NCBI GenBank assembly: GCA_019637615.1
Contig: JAHBVJ010000029.1
Span: forward strand, 53,555-117,554
Length of the DNA stretch: 64,000 nt
DNA from: Anaerolineae bacterium
GTDB lineage: Bacteria; Chloroflexota; Anaerolineae; Aggregatilineales; UBA2796
Direction of reading: 5' to 3'
In this document: piece after piece, positions 42,130 to 49,358 of the stretch
Position numbering within the stretch: position 1 is the first letter of the stretch
How the letters are laid out: each line of letters starts with the position of its first letter
The notes under the pieces: model-generated
What the model was told of the DNA's origin: nothing
What the model saw: the letters and a program-made list of their open reading frames with translations, nothing else
The model's database searches: none
Program-made: the position numbers and the translations under genes

Positions 42130-43483
42130 AGCAGCTTGCCGCTACCGATTGTGGCGCTGCTATATCAATAAGCTGAATGACTGGGCTTTGCTGTACCGGG
42201 GAGGCCGTGCCACAGCAGGAGATGCCGACTGAATCGTCGCGCGTAGTGCAGCAAACGCCAGTTTCCGGCAAGACAAGCTGTACTTGGCGAGCGGCTTCCC
42301 AATCCCCGGCAACAGCGGCTGCTACCGACCGCGCTTGTTCATAGCCCGTGAGCAGCAGAAAGGTCGGCGCACGCCCATAGCTTTTGCTCCCGACGATATA
42401 GAAGTCCGGCTCAGGCTGCTTGAGTTCTTCAGCGCCATGTGGAGGTACCGTACCACAACTATGGAGATTCGGGTCAATCATGGAAGCTAGTGCCACAGGG
42501 CTTTCTACTGCCGCGTCGAGTGATACGTGCAGCTCCGAAAACAGCGAGACATCAGGGCGGAACCCTGTTGTGACGATAATCTCATCCACAAGCGCTAAGG
42601 TCTGTGTATCACTGCTGACTTCAAGCTGATTGCCCACCCGCTGGATTCTGGTCGCTTTGAATTCCGAAGCGATCTGGAATGTCCCTTGTTCCACGAGGTT
42701 GCGCACCCGCTGCCCAAGCGAACCGCGTTCTGGCAGTTCATCGGCTTCCCCGCCGCCAAAGACACGCCCCGTCAACGCGCGACGAATCACCCAAATCACT
42801 TTTGTTTCAGGCGCTTGCTGGATCAGTTTGGTCAGATCCAGCAGTACATTAAAGGCAGATGCGCCGCTGCCCGCGACTAAGACCGTCTTATTGGCATAAC
42901 GTTCGCGGTCATGACCGAGGATGTTGGGGATTCCATAAAAAATCTGGTTGGCGGCCTTGGCCTCACCGAGCGCCGGAGTCCCGTTCGCCCCTAGCGGATT
43001 AGGCTTGGTGTAGGTGCCAGAGGCATCAATCACCGCTTTTGCCAGATATTGAACCTCATCACCGTCACTGGTGGTGACGGTCAAGATGAACGGGGCTTGT
43101 TCGCGGCCTGTGGTTTTCATTTTGTCAAAACCCGCACGCGCAATCGCTGTGACGCGTGCGTTCACATGAATGTGGTCGCGTAATTCCGGCAAGCTGGCTA
43201 ACGGACGCAGGTACTGGTTGACGAGATCCGCGCCCGTAGGATGTTCTTCTGGACTCGGGTGTTCCCAGCCTGTGGCCTGTAACAGCGCCGCTGCGGACTT
43301 ATCCGTTGCGTACTTCCACGGCGTAAATAGGCGCACATGTCCCCATGACAACATACTTGCGCCGACACTTGTGCCCGCCTCCAAAATTAGCGGGGTTTCC
43401 TGACGTTCCAGCAAATGCACTGCTGCTGCCAAGCCCACTGGTCCAGCCCCGATCACAGCAACAGGCAAGTTTGATGTATCCAT
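42059..43483 (-). CDS. FAD-dependent oxidoreductase with vicinal-cysteine C-terminal tail
   Basis: A 474-residue flavoprotein. FAD site VAVIGAGPVGLAAAVHLLE at the N-terminus, NAD(P) site VLVAGSGASAFNVLLDL in the middle, and a late VDEIIVTTGFRPD. This is the layout of flavin monooxygenase-like/ArsO-type proteins. The last ~65 residues hold four Cys-Cys pairs (GVCC, SCCGTA, SCCGTP and the terminal SCCG), a probable soft-metal or metalloid binding tail. ATG 43483 has AAGGA seven bases upstream; the frame's earlier start is a TTG and was rejected. It lies between SigZ and the MFS gene, downstream of ArsR. Confidence 0.85.
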   Translation of the reverse strand: MDTSNLPVAVIGAGPVGLAAAVHLLERQETPLILEAGTSVGASMLSWGHVRLFTPWKYATDKSAAALLQATGWEHPSPEEHPTGADLVNQYLRPLASLPELRDHIHVNARVTAIARAGFDKMKTTGREQAPFILTVTTSDGDEVQYLAKAVIDASGTYTKPNPLGANGTPALGEAKAANQIFYGIPNILGHDRERYANKTVLVAGSGASAFNVLLDLTKLIQQAPETKVIWVIRRALTGRVFGGGEADELPERGSLGQRVRNLVEQGTFQIASEFKATRIQRVGNQLEVSSDTQTLALVDEIIVTTGFRPDVSLFSELHVSLDAAVESPVALASMIDPNLHSCGTVPPHGAEELKQPEPDFYIVGSKSYGRAPTFLLLTGYEQARSVAAAVAGDWEAARQVQLVLPETGVCCTTRDDSVGISCCGTASPVQQSPVIQLIDIAAPQSVAASCCGTPAAVVEPVLQGNTNSGSCCG

Positions 43484-43629
43484 TTGATTATCCTTGTTCA
43501 AGTTCGTGTGGATGTATGCATCCCCAGCTTTTGCGGTTTTCTATAGAGACGGATGAAATTGCAAAAGGACGCAAATTGGTTGGTTTTCCTTTTTACGCGG
43601 TGGAGAATTTCGGAATTGCCACCATCTGA

Positions 43630-44199
43630 TTAGCACGCCCGGCTACCCGCTGGAGATGTGCAACAAGTATGGCGAGGATAATAGTCGAGAATCTTGCCAA
43701 ATCGATCTAGCTCAAAATGACAGCATTGCAGGAGCGTGGCTTTTAGCTGCTCACGTGCGCGCTGTACACGCGATTTAGCCCCAGAGAAGGAGATCCCAAG
43801 ACGTTGGGCAAGCTCAACCTGTGATAAGCCTTCATACTCGGTTAGCAGCAGTGCCTCGCGATATTTAGCAGGTAAGTCTTCAATCATGCCGCGAAGGCAC
43901 GGCGCAAGTTTTTTCGATAGTTCGTCGTCCTCAGCATCATCCACTGCGGTGTCGTCCGGCAGCTCATGTTCGTGCGTATGGCTACGGTAATAGTCAATGA
44001 TGGCGTTGCGGGCAATCTGAAATATCCAGCTCTCAAGCTTTGTGGCATCCTTGAGGGTGTCAGCGCGGGTATGTATCCGCAGAAACACATCCTGCAAAAT
44101 ATCCTCGGTGGTATTCTCGTCCATTACGCGCTTGGCGATGAACCGCTTGAGCGTTGTATTCATGTCTCGCCAGAGCGTTTCAGTGTGAGCAGCAAGCAT
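43630..44199 (-). CDS. sigZ: SigZ-like ECF sigma factor with Cys-rich C-terminus
   Basis: A 189-residue sigma factor. Region 2: TLKRFIAKRVMDENTTEDILQDVFLRIHTRA and LESWIFQIARNAIIDYYR; region 4: LPAKYREALLLTEYEGLSQVELAQRLGISFSGAKSRVQRAREQL. The tail QCCHFELDRFGKILDYYPRHTCC plus a terminal Cys carries vicinal cysteines seen also in ArsR and the flavoprotein, suggesting it responds to a thiol-reactive metal. The open frame starts at 44355, overlapping ArsR, but ATG 44199 with AGGTAGGTG upstream was chosen because it begins at the normal region 2. Likely part of the arsR operon, and may amplify its expression. Confidence 0.88.
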   Translation of the reverse strand: MLAAHTETLWRDMNTTLKRFIAKRVMDENTTEDILQDVFLRIHTRADTLKDATKLESWIFQIARNAIIDYYRSHTHEHELPDDTAVDDAEDDELSKKLAPCLRGMIEDLPAKYREALLLTEYEGLSQVELAQRLGISFSGAKSRVQRAREQLKATLLQCCHFELDRFGKILDYYPRHTCCTSPAGSRAC

Positions 44200-44270
44200 A
44201 AAACACCTACCTACGCGCAATGCGCCATTGGATTGATAGAAATCGGTAGATTTTCTGAGAAAAGAAGCTG

Positions 44271-44585
44271 TTATCGAATAACCCCTAGAGGAATAAGATT
44301 CCTTGCACGCGTTGGATCGCCTGTTTGAAACAAGCGATTGCAGCAAAGCGTCCATTCCTCTTGATTCAGTGTATAGAAGCGATGTCGCCCTTCTTGCCGC
44401 ACCAGCACTAGCTTTGCTTCTTCCAGCTTCTTCAAGTGATGGCTTACAGTCGGTTGATTCACCTTGCCGTGCAGCTTATCCACAACATCATTCACGCTAA
44501 GCCACTGACAGCATAGGTAGGTGACAATTTCTTGGCGCGTTTCATCTGCCAAGGTTTTTGCGAAGGTAACAGCATCTATACTCAT
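44271..44585 (-). CDS. arsR: ArsR/SmtB-family metalloregulator
   Basis: A 104-residue winged-helix repressor. VNQPTVSHHLKKLEEAKLVLVRQEGRHRFYTLN is the classical ArsR recognition helix and wing. The Cys pair in TYLCCQWLS occupies the alpha-3 region where ArsR proteins bind As(III)/Sb(III), although the usual CxCxxL spacing is replaced by CC; a second pair is near the C-terminus (TLCCNRL). The frame starts with TTG at 44594; ATG 44585 was taken. No ribosome site precedes it, so translation may be leaderless. A perfect ArsR-type inverted repeat lies just upstream. Confidence 0.88.
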   Translation of the reverse strand: MSIDAVTFAKTLADETRQEIVTYLCCQWLSVNDVVDKLHGKVNQPTVSHHLKKLEEAKLVLVRQEGRHRFYTLNQEEWTLCCNRLFQTGDPTRARNLIPLGVIR

Positions 44586-44597
44586 GAACGACAATTG

Positions 44598-44615
44598 TAT
44601 TGATATTTATCAATA
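44598..44615. promoter_or_regulatory. ArsR/SmtB-type operator
   Basis: Perfect inverted repeat TATTGATA-TT-TATCAATA, the classical ArsR/SmtB operator form, 13 bases upstream of the arsR start. Confidence 0.8.
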
Positions 44616-44723
44616 TGTCAAGACCCATCTGGTCGGTTCAACGTACTGAGACACGCGGGACGGATAGCAGGTCTGGTCGCCTGATGCGTTTGCAAACGGG
44701 CTGATGCTTCAGAAAAATAGGAA

Positions 44724-44767
44724 GCAGACTCCTACTGATGTGCCATTTCGATCAGTAAGAGTCACGG
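44724..44767. repeat. Palindromic direct repeat R2 (right border of arsR cassette)
   Basis: Second copy of the repeat at 40657-40701, same orientation, with the same internal inverted repeat. It lies between the arsR promoter region and the end of the sugar ABC operon, about 4.07 kb from R1. Confidence 0.85.
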
Positions 44768-44820
44768 TCAGGCGAATTGGCGCTGTGGAGATGGGAAAAG
44801 CCGTATAATTCAGGCTCCGT

Positions 44821-45645
44821 TCATCCCTTGACTGAACCTTGAATCAGCGAGGTGATGATCTGCCGCTGGAACAGGATGAAAATGATCAGCGTCGGGAGCA
44901 GGATCAGAATCGTACCTGCACAGAGCAAGGGAATATCGGTCGCGTAGTGCCCCTGAAAGGCACCCAGCGCGCCAGCCATCGTTCTCTCAGTTGGTTCTTC
45001 TACAAGCACTAACGCCAGTAGGAACTGATTCCACGTCCAGACCGACATCAAAATGCCGAGCGAGGCGATAGGTGCGCGCGCCAGCGGGACATGGATACGC
45101 CAGAATAGATCCCAGATGGTTGCGCCGTCAACACGAGCGGCTTCGGAGATTTCCATTGGCATATTGACGAAGTGAGCGCGCATCCAGAAAACCGCAAACG
45201 GCATGTACAAGGCGATCAATGGCAGCACTATCGCGAGGCGTGTATTGTAGATGCCGAGTGACCGTTCTAGGAAGTAGATCGGGATGATGATGCCGGGGAA
45301 GGGGAGCGTCAAGCCGAACACGAACAGGAAGAGAAGTACATTAGCACCACGGATCCGGAGCAGGCCGATGGCAAACCCTGCCATCGTAGAAATGACTAGA
45401 GCGATTGGCACCACAGCGAGAACGATGAACGTGCTCGACCCTAGCAGCGCGGTCATGTTCGCCACATTGAATGCCTCTACGAAGTTGCCCCACTGCGGGT
45501 CGGCAGGCCATTCAAAGCCACTTGGGACGCTGCCCGAAGGATGCAGGGCCGTCATAAAGATGCTAATGAACGGCAGGATCGTGAACGCCATCAGCCCTAT
45601 AAGGAGCGCTCGTCCCGTCCAGAGTTCAGCGCGAGCAACCTTCAT
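44821..45645 (-). CDS. Carbohydrate ABC transporter permease (MalG-like)
   Basis: Inner-membrane permease subunit of 274 residues with six predicted helices (LIGLMAFTILPFISIFMTAL first). EAA loop: EAARVDGATIWDLFWRIHVPLARAPIASLG matches the MalG-type coupling motif that docks the ATPase. The ATG overlaps the stop of the partner permease (ATGA) and has GGAGG seven bases upstream; an upstream in-frame start at 45672 was rejected. The pair forms the channel of a sugar importer with the binding protein encoded upstream. No ATPase gene is in the operon, so a shared MsmK/UgpC-type ATPase elsewhere must be used. Confidence 0.93.
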   Translation of the reverse strand: MKVARAELWTGRALLIGLMAFTILPFISIFMTALHPSGSVPSGFEWPADPQWGNFVEAFNVANMTALLGSSTFIVLAVVPIALVISTMAGFAIGLLRIRGANVLLFLFVFGLTLPFPGIIIPIYFLERSLGIYNTRLAIVLPLIALYMPFAVFWMRAHFVNMPMEISEAARVDGATIWDLFWRIHVPLARAPIASLGILMSVWTWNQFLLALVLVEEPTERTMAGALGAFQGHYATDIPLLCAGTILILLPTLIIFILFQRQIITSLIQGSVKG

Positions 45646-46616
45646 CGCGTGTCCTCCGTCCGACTCAACCATTGTATCGGGAGAATGATGAGGACGACTA
45701 ACAGCATCAGCATGACTGCCAGCGCAGAAGCCAAGCCTATCTGCCGCTGGGTAAACGCAAGGATATAGATTTGAATGCCGGGGACTGAGGTCGCGTTGCC
45801 GGGGCCGCCCGCCGTCGCCACGTAGACGATGTCAAACGCGGCAAGAGCAGCGATCACCGTCACGGTCAGGCAAACTCCGATCTCGTTACGGAGCAGCGGA
45901 ACCGTGATCGACACGAATTCTCTGAACCAGCTCGCGCCGTCAAGCCGAGCGGACTCATAGAGGGCTGGATCAACTTTGGTCATGCCTGTCAGCAGCAGCA
46001 CGGTGCAGAAGCCCAACAACACCCATATCCCTATGACGCCGACAGAGGGCAGCGCAAAGTCGAAATCGCCCAACCATGCGCGGGTGATCGATCCGAGGCC
46101 GATGACACTGAGAATCTGGTTCACCAAGCCTTGCAACGCCAAGAGCCAACCCCAGATGATGCCAGCCGCAACGAGCGGGATAACTTGCGGGAGGAATAGC
46201 ACCGTCCGTGCGATTGCCCCTAACCGTCCCGTCGCCACACGGTGTATGACGTTCGCCACGACAAGACCGAGCGCAACGGGAATCAGGCTGAACCACACAA
46301 CCAACCAAAACGCGTTGACGATGGTTCCTAACAGGTCGGGTACCTGAAAGACGGTGATGTAGTTCTTCAACCCGACCCACGTCGCCGGGCTGACGCCATT
46401 CCACCGAAAGAACGAATATTGGATGCTCAGAAGAAATGGCAGGAGGACGAACACTGCATAGATCACAAGCGCGGGTAAGACAAACAGCCACCCGACGAAG
46501 TTCTCGCGACGGATCCCCTTGTTAGAGGAGATCCGCCGGGAGAACCCGGAAGCCACAGGACGATTGTCTGTTGTCACTGTCGAAGTCACTTTCGATCTGA
46601 TAGGCACAGGAAGCAT
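45642..46616 (-). CDS. Carbohydrate ABC transporter permease (MalF-like)
   Basis: Inner-membrane permease of 324 residues, MalF/UgpA type, with six helices after an N-terminal cytosolic stretch (FVGWLFVLPALVIYAVFVLLPFLLSIQYSFFRW first). EAA loop: ESARLDGASWFREFVSITVPLLRNEIGVCLT. It follows the binding-protein gene by 22 bases and overlaps the second permease. Ribosome site is weak, so translational coupling is likely. It pairs with the MalG-like subunit to form the membrane channel. Confidence 0.93.
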   Translation of the reverse strand: MLPVPIRSKVTSTVTTDNRPVASGFSRRISSNKGIRRENFVGWLFVLPALVIYAVFVLLPFLLSIQYSFFRWNGVSPATWVGLKNYITVFQVPDLLGTIVNAFWLVVWFSLIPVALGLVVANVIHRVATGRLGAIARTVLFLPQVIPLVAAGIIWGWLLALQGLVNQILSVIGLGSITRAWLGDFDFALPSVGVIGIWVLLGFCTVLLLTGMTKVDPALYESARLDGASWFREFVSITVPLLRNEIGVCLTVTVIAALAAFDIVYVATAGGPGNATSVPGIQIYILAFTQRQIGLASALAVMLMLLVVLIILPIQWLSRTEDTR

Positions 46617-46638
46617 CCTGTGGCGTTTACCACTGCTA

Positions 46639-47961
46639 TTACTGTGAAAGTTCTCGCTCGTATGCTGCCTGTACCGCCTTCAGAAGACCAGCGGCGTCTT
46701 GCTTGCCGCCGACCATTTTCTGAAGTTCCGGCGTCCAGCCTTGCGCGAAGATTGCGCTTGTGGCGTTCGCAATGAAGTCCATCGCGGTGCCAGCCTTGCC
46801 AACCACCACACCAGCAGCCAGCGTATCGTTGGTGACTGATCCGGCGGCTACTTCAGGGATCGTCGCATCGGCAGGGCCACCGGGGTTTGAACCACCGACG
46901 GTGACATCGATCTGACGGGCGGTTGGGTCGGAGGCAACCCAGTTGAAGAAGAAAGCAGCGCAGTCCGCATTCTTGGCATTGGCAGCGATGCCATACGTCA
47001 GCGGGGCGGACATCGCAGCCGGACTGCCACTGGCATCAGCGGGCGGCATCAGGAAGAACCCGACGTTGCCAGCCATCGCCTCATCGTAAGCGGCATTTTG
47101 CCAGTCCCCATTGAACGTGAAAACGCCTTCGCCCTTCGTGAAACGCGCGGCAGCGTCAGTGTATTCGATGGCGTTGATGTCGGGCGGGAAGTAGCCGTTC
47201 TTGACCCACTGTTCGAGGTGTTGGGCGGCTTTGAGATTGTCGGCGGTGTCAATCGTGGCCCCCTTCTTCTGGAAAATCCAGTCGTTGATGGGCTGCGTTG
47301 AACCGACCGAAGCCATTAGCGCTTGCAGCGGGAAGGCGAGTCCCATACCGCTTTTGGCACTGCCCCATTCCATGATCGGGAGGAGGCCAGCGTCTTTCGC
47401 CTTGGCGAGGAGATCTTCGAATTCGGCAAGCGTTTTGGGCGGTTCCTTCATGCCGATCTGCTCTGCGAGTTTTTTGTTGTAGAAGATACCCGTCAGACTA
47501 TAGTTGAGACCCATCGCGTACAATGAGCCAGAACCACGCGTGCCATCTTCACCGACACGATTCTGATCGAGTTGAGGCACAGGCCACTTATCCCAACCGA
47601 ACGCCGCCGCATAGTCGTCAAGGTTCTTGAGCAGACCGTCCTTCGCAAACGACACCATCGTCGGCAACCGGATCAGGTCTGGTGGGTTATCACCCGCGAG
47701 CAGACGGGGCGTTTCGTTGATGAGGTTCGTAAACTGGTCTTGGCTGATGTCCCACGTCACGTTCGGGAACTGCTTCGTAAATTCTTCCGAAAGTTTGGAA
47801 GGCAGATCGAAGCCGGTTTCGAAATAAGCCTTGAGGGTCACTGGCTCTGTCCCGCAACTGGGGGTGGCTGCGGCGGCAACCATCTTCGGCGTTTGCGAGG
47901 TAAACGAAAATCCCACTAGCATTATCGCTGTGGCAACGATAAGACTGATCTTGTGTTTCAT
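46639..47961 (-). CDS. Sugar ABC transporter substrate-binding protein
   Basis: A 440-residue exported binding protein of the SBP_bac_1 (maltose/glycerol-3-phosphate type) family. The N-terminus has a Sec signal peptide (KISLIVATAIMLVGFSFTS, cleavage likely near A-A-A); no lipobox is visible. Mature part: KAYFETGFDLPSKLSEEFTKQFPNV, GDNPPDLIRL near position 92 (pocket), and a C-terminal lobe with FTFNGDWQNAAYDEAMA and AAFFFNWVASDPTARQ. First gene of the sugar-import operon, downstream of a LacI regulator on the same strand. The sugar is not deducible. Confidence 0.93.
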   Translation of the reverse strand: MKHKISLIVATAIMLVGFSFTSQTPKMVAAAATPSCGTEPVTLKAYFETGFDLPSKLSEEFTKQFPNVTWDISQDQFTNLINETPRLLAGDNPPDLIRLPTMVSFAKDGLLKNLDDYAAAFGWDKWPVPQLDQNRVGEDGTRGSGSLYAMGLNYSLTGIFYNKKLAEQIGMKEPPKTLAEFEDLLAKAKDAGLLPIMEWGSAKSGMGLAFPLQALMASVGSTQPINDWIFQKKGATIDTADNLKAAQHLEQWVKNGYFPPDINAIEYTDAAARFTKGEGVFTFNGDWQNAAYDEAMAGNVGFFLMPPADASGSPAAMSAPLTYGIAANAKNADCAAFFFNWVASDPTARQIDVTVGGSNPGGPADATIPEVAAGSVTNDTLAAGVVVGKAGTAMDFIANATSAIFAQGWTPELQKMVGGKQDAAGLLKAVQAAYERELSQ

Positions 47962-48005
47962 GCTAAAATTTCCTACGCTTCTTTTTAGGTACAGAAATGT
48001 GCCGG

Positions 48006-48031
48006 TAGGGTCGGGCGGCCACCCGACTCTA
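48006..48031. repeat. Hairpin between lacI and SBP genes
   Basis: Ten-position stem TAGGGTCGGG / CCCGACTCTA (one mismatch), 6-base loop CGGCCA. Its GTCGGGCGGC...ACCCGA pattern recalls the tail of the repeats at 1.2 and 7.9 kb. It may be a terminator or attenuator. Confidence 0.45.
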
Positions 48032-48170
48032 ACTTTTCCTAACTGAGTTCCAGATCAACTCCTTTCTCGCTTCTGCGCCAACTCAGCGTAAACGGTCTCA
48101 ACAGAATTCACGCACGAAGGTAAGCTCATGCGCTTCTGGGTGCTGACAAGCATTCCCCCGAACTGTAGGC

Positions 48171-49199
48171 TTACACATTGATGCAAACCTGTTGTGTGGT
48201 GCCCCGCACGATCAACTCCAAGGGAGGGAGGTGACGAGGCCGCACAGTCCCTGTTGTGCTCAGTACATCTGACAAGAGCTGCATACCGAGGTAGCCACTT
48301 AGTTCCAGATGCTGCCGAACTGTGGTCAGGCTGATATAACGACTCAAGGACACGTCGTCAAAGCCAATCACAGATATATCCTCCGGAACGCGCAAGCCTG
48401 CCTCCCGGATAGCCAAGATACAACCTACGGCCTGAATGTCCGACATCGCGAAAATGGCAGTGGGCGGCTCTGACAACGCCAACAGTGAGGCCGTGAGACG
48501 ATGCGCGGTTTCTTCTCCATGCGTCCCCAAACACACATAGTCGGAACGGTAGGTTGCGCCATATTCTTCCAGCGCGGCGATATAGCCGTTGTAGCGTAAT
48601 TGACTCGTCGGGAAGCTGTAATTGTTCGAGAATTCGTCACCCACGTAAGCGATGCGACGATGACCGAGTTCTAGCAAGTGTTGGGCGGCGAGGTAGCCAC
48701 CACGTGTGTTATCGGGGCTAATGCAGTTGGGATCGCCCGAACAGGCATCGCTCAACATGACAAAGGGGATGTCTGCCTCTGATAACAAATTGCGTTCGTC
48801 ATCCGAAATATTCAGGGTCGCAATAATCAGCCCATCCACCGTGGCTTGTTCCACAATGGACAATAACAGCTCATGGCAGCGATCCGGTTCGGTGACGGTA
48901 TAAAGAACGAGATTGAAATTGTTGTTCAGATCATTGATGGCAAGCTGGACGCCGCGTAGTCGTTCTACGAAGGACGGGTGGGTGATAAAAGGCAGAATCA
49001 TGCCGATGGCGCGGTGCTGAGTGCCCGTTGAAAGCTGACGGGCGACTTTGCTGCGCCGGAAGCCAAGCTCACGGATAGCGCTCAACACTTTTTCTTGTGT
49101 TTCCGGGCTGACTTTCGTGCTGTTATTGAGGACACGAGACACAGTCCCAACACCAACACCAGCATATTTCGCCACATCGTAGATGGTTGGATTGGACAT
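48171..49199 (-). CDS. LacI-family transcriptional regulator
   Basis: A 342-residue repressor: N-terminal lambda-type helix-turn-helix (TIYDVAKYAGVGVGTVSRVLNNSTKVS) with hinge helix LGFRRSKVARQLSTGT, followed by a periplasmic-binding-protein-like sensor (VDGLIIATLNISDD, RIAYVGDEFSNNYSFPTS, ISVIGFDDVSLSRYISLTTVRQ). The last stretch matches the effector pocket of sugar-responsive members. ATG at 49199 has TGAGG six bases upstream; the longer frame was rejected. It lies directly upstream of the sugar ABC operon on the same strand and very likely represses it, with a palindromic site in its own leader. Confidence 0.93.
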   Translation of the reverse strand: MSNPTIYDVAKYAGVGVGTVSRVLNNSTKVSPETQEKVLSAIRELGFRRSKVARQLSTGTQHRAIGMILPFITHPSFVERLRGVQLAINDLNNNFNLVLYTVTEPDRCHELLLSIVEQATVDGLIIATLNISDDERNLLSEADIPFVMLSDACSGDPNCISPDNTRGGYLAAQHLLELGHRRIAYVGDEFSNNYSFPTSQLRYNGYIAALEEYGATYRSDYVCLGTHGEETAHRLTASLLALSEPPTAIFAMSDIQAVGCILAIREAGLRVPEDISVIGFDDVSLSRYISLTTVRQHLELSGYLGMQLLSDVLSTTGTVRPRHLPPLELIVRGTTQQVCINV

Positions 49200-49235
49200 T
49201 GAAAACCTCAACGATTTTCCATAGAGCAACCCGCC

Positions 49236-49251
49236 GTGGAAGCGGTTCCAC
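49236..49251. promoter_or_regulatory. LacI-type operator
   Basis: Near-perfect palindrome GTGGAAGCGGTTCCAC, 37 bases before the lacI start. Half sites GTGGAA/TTCCAC with a central CG-rich core fit LacI-family sites, suggesting autoregulation. Confidence 0.7.
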
Positions 49252-49358
49252 GAGTAATTTGATGATATGCATGTTTTTCCACACTGTCAAGTGTTTGGGC
49301 GTGATGGAATCAACCCTGACCGAATGATCGAGCGTTCATGATGACAAGATTTTGGGCG

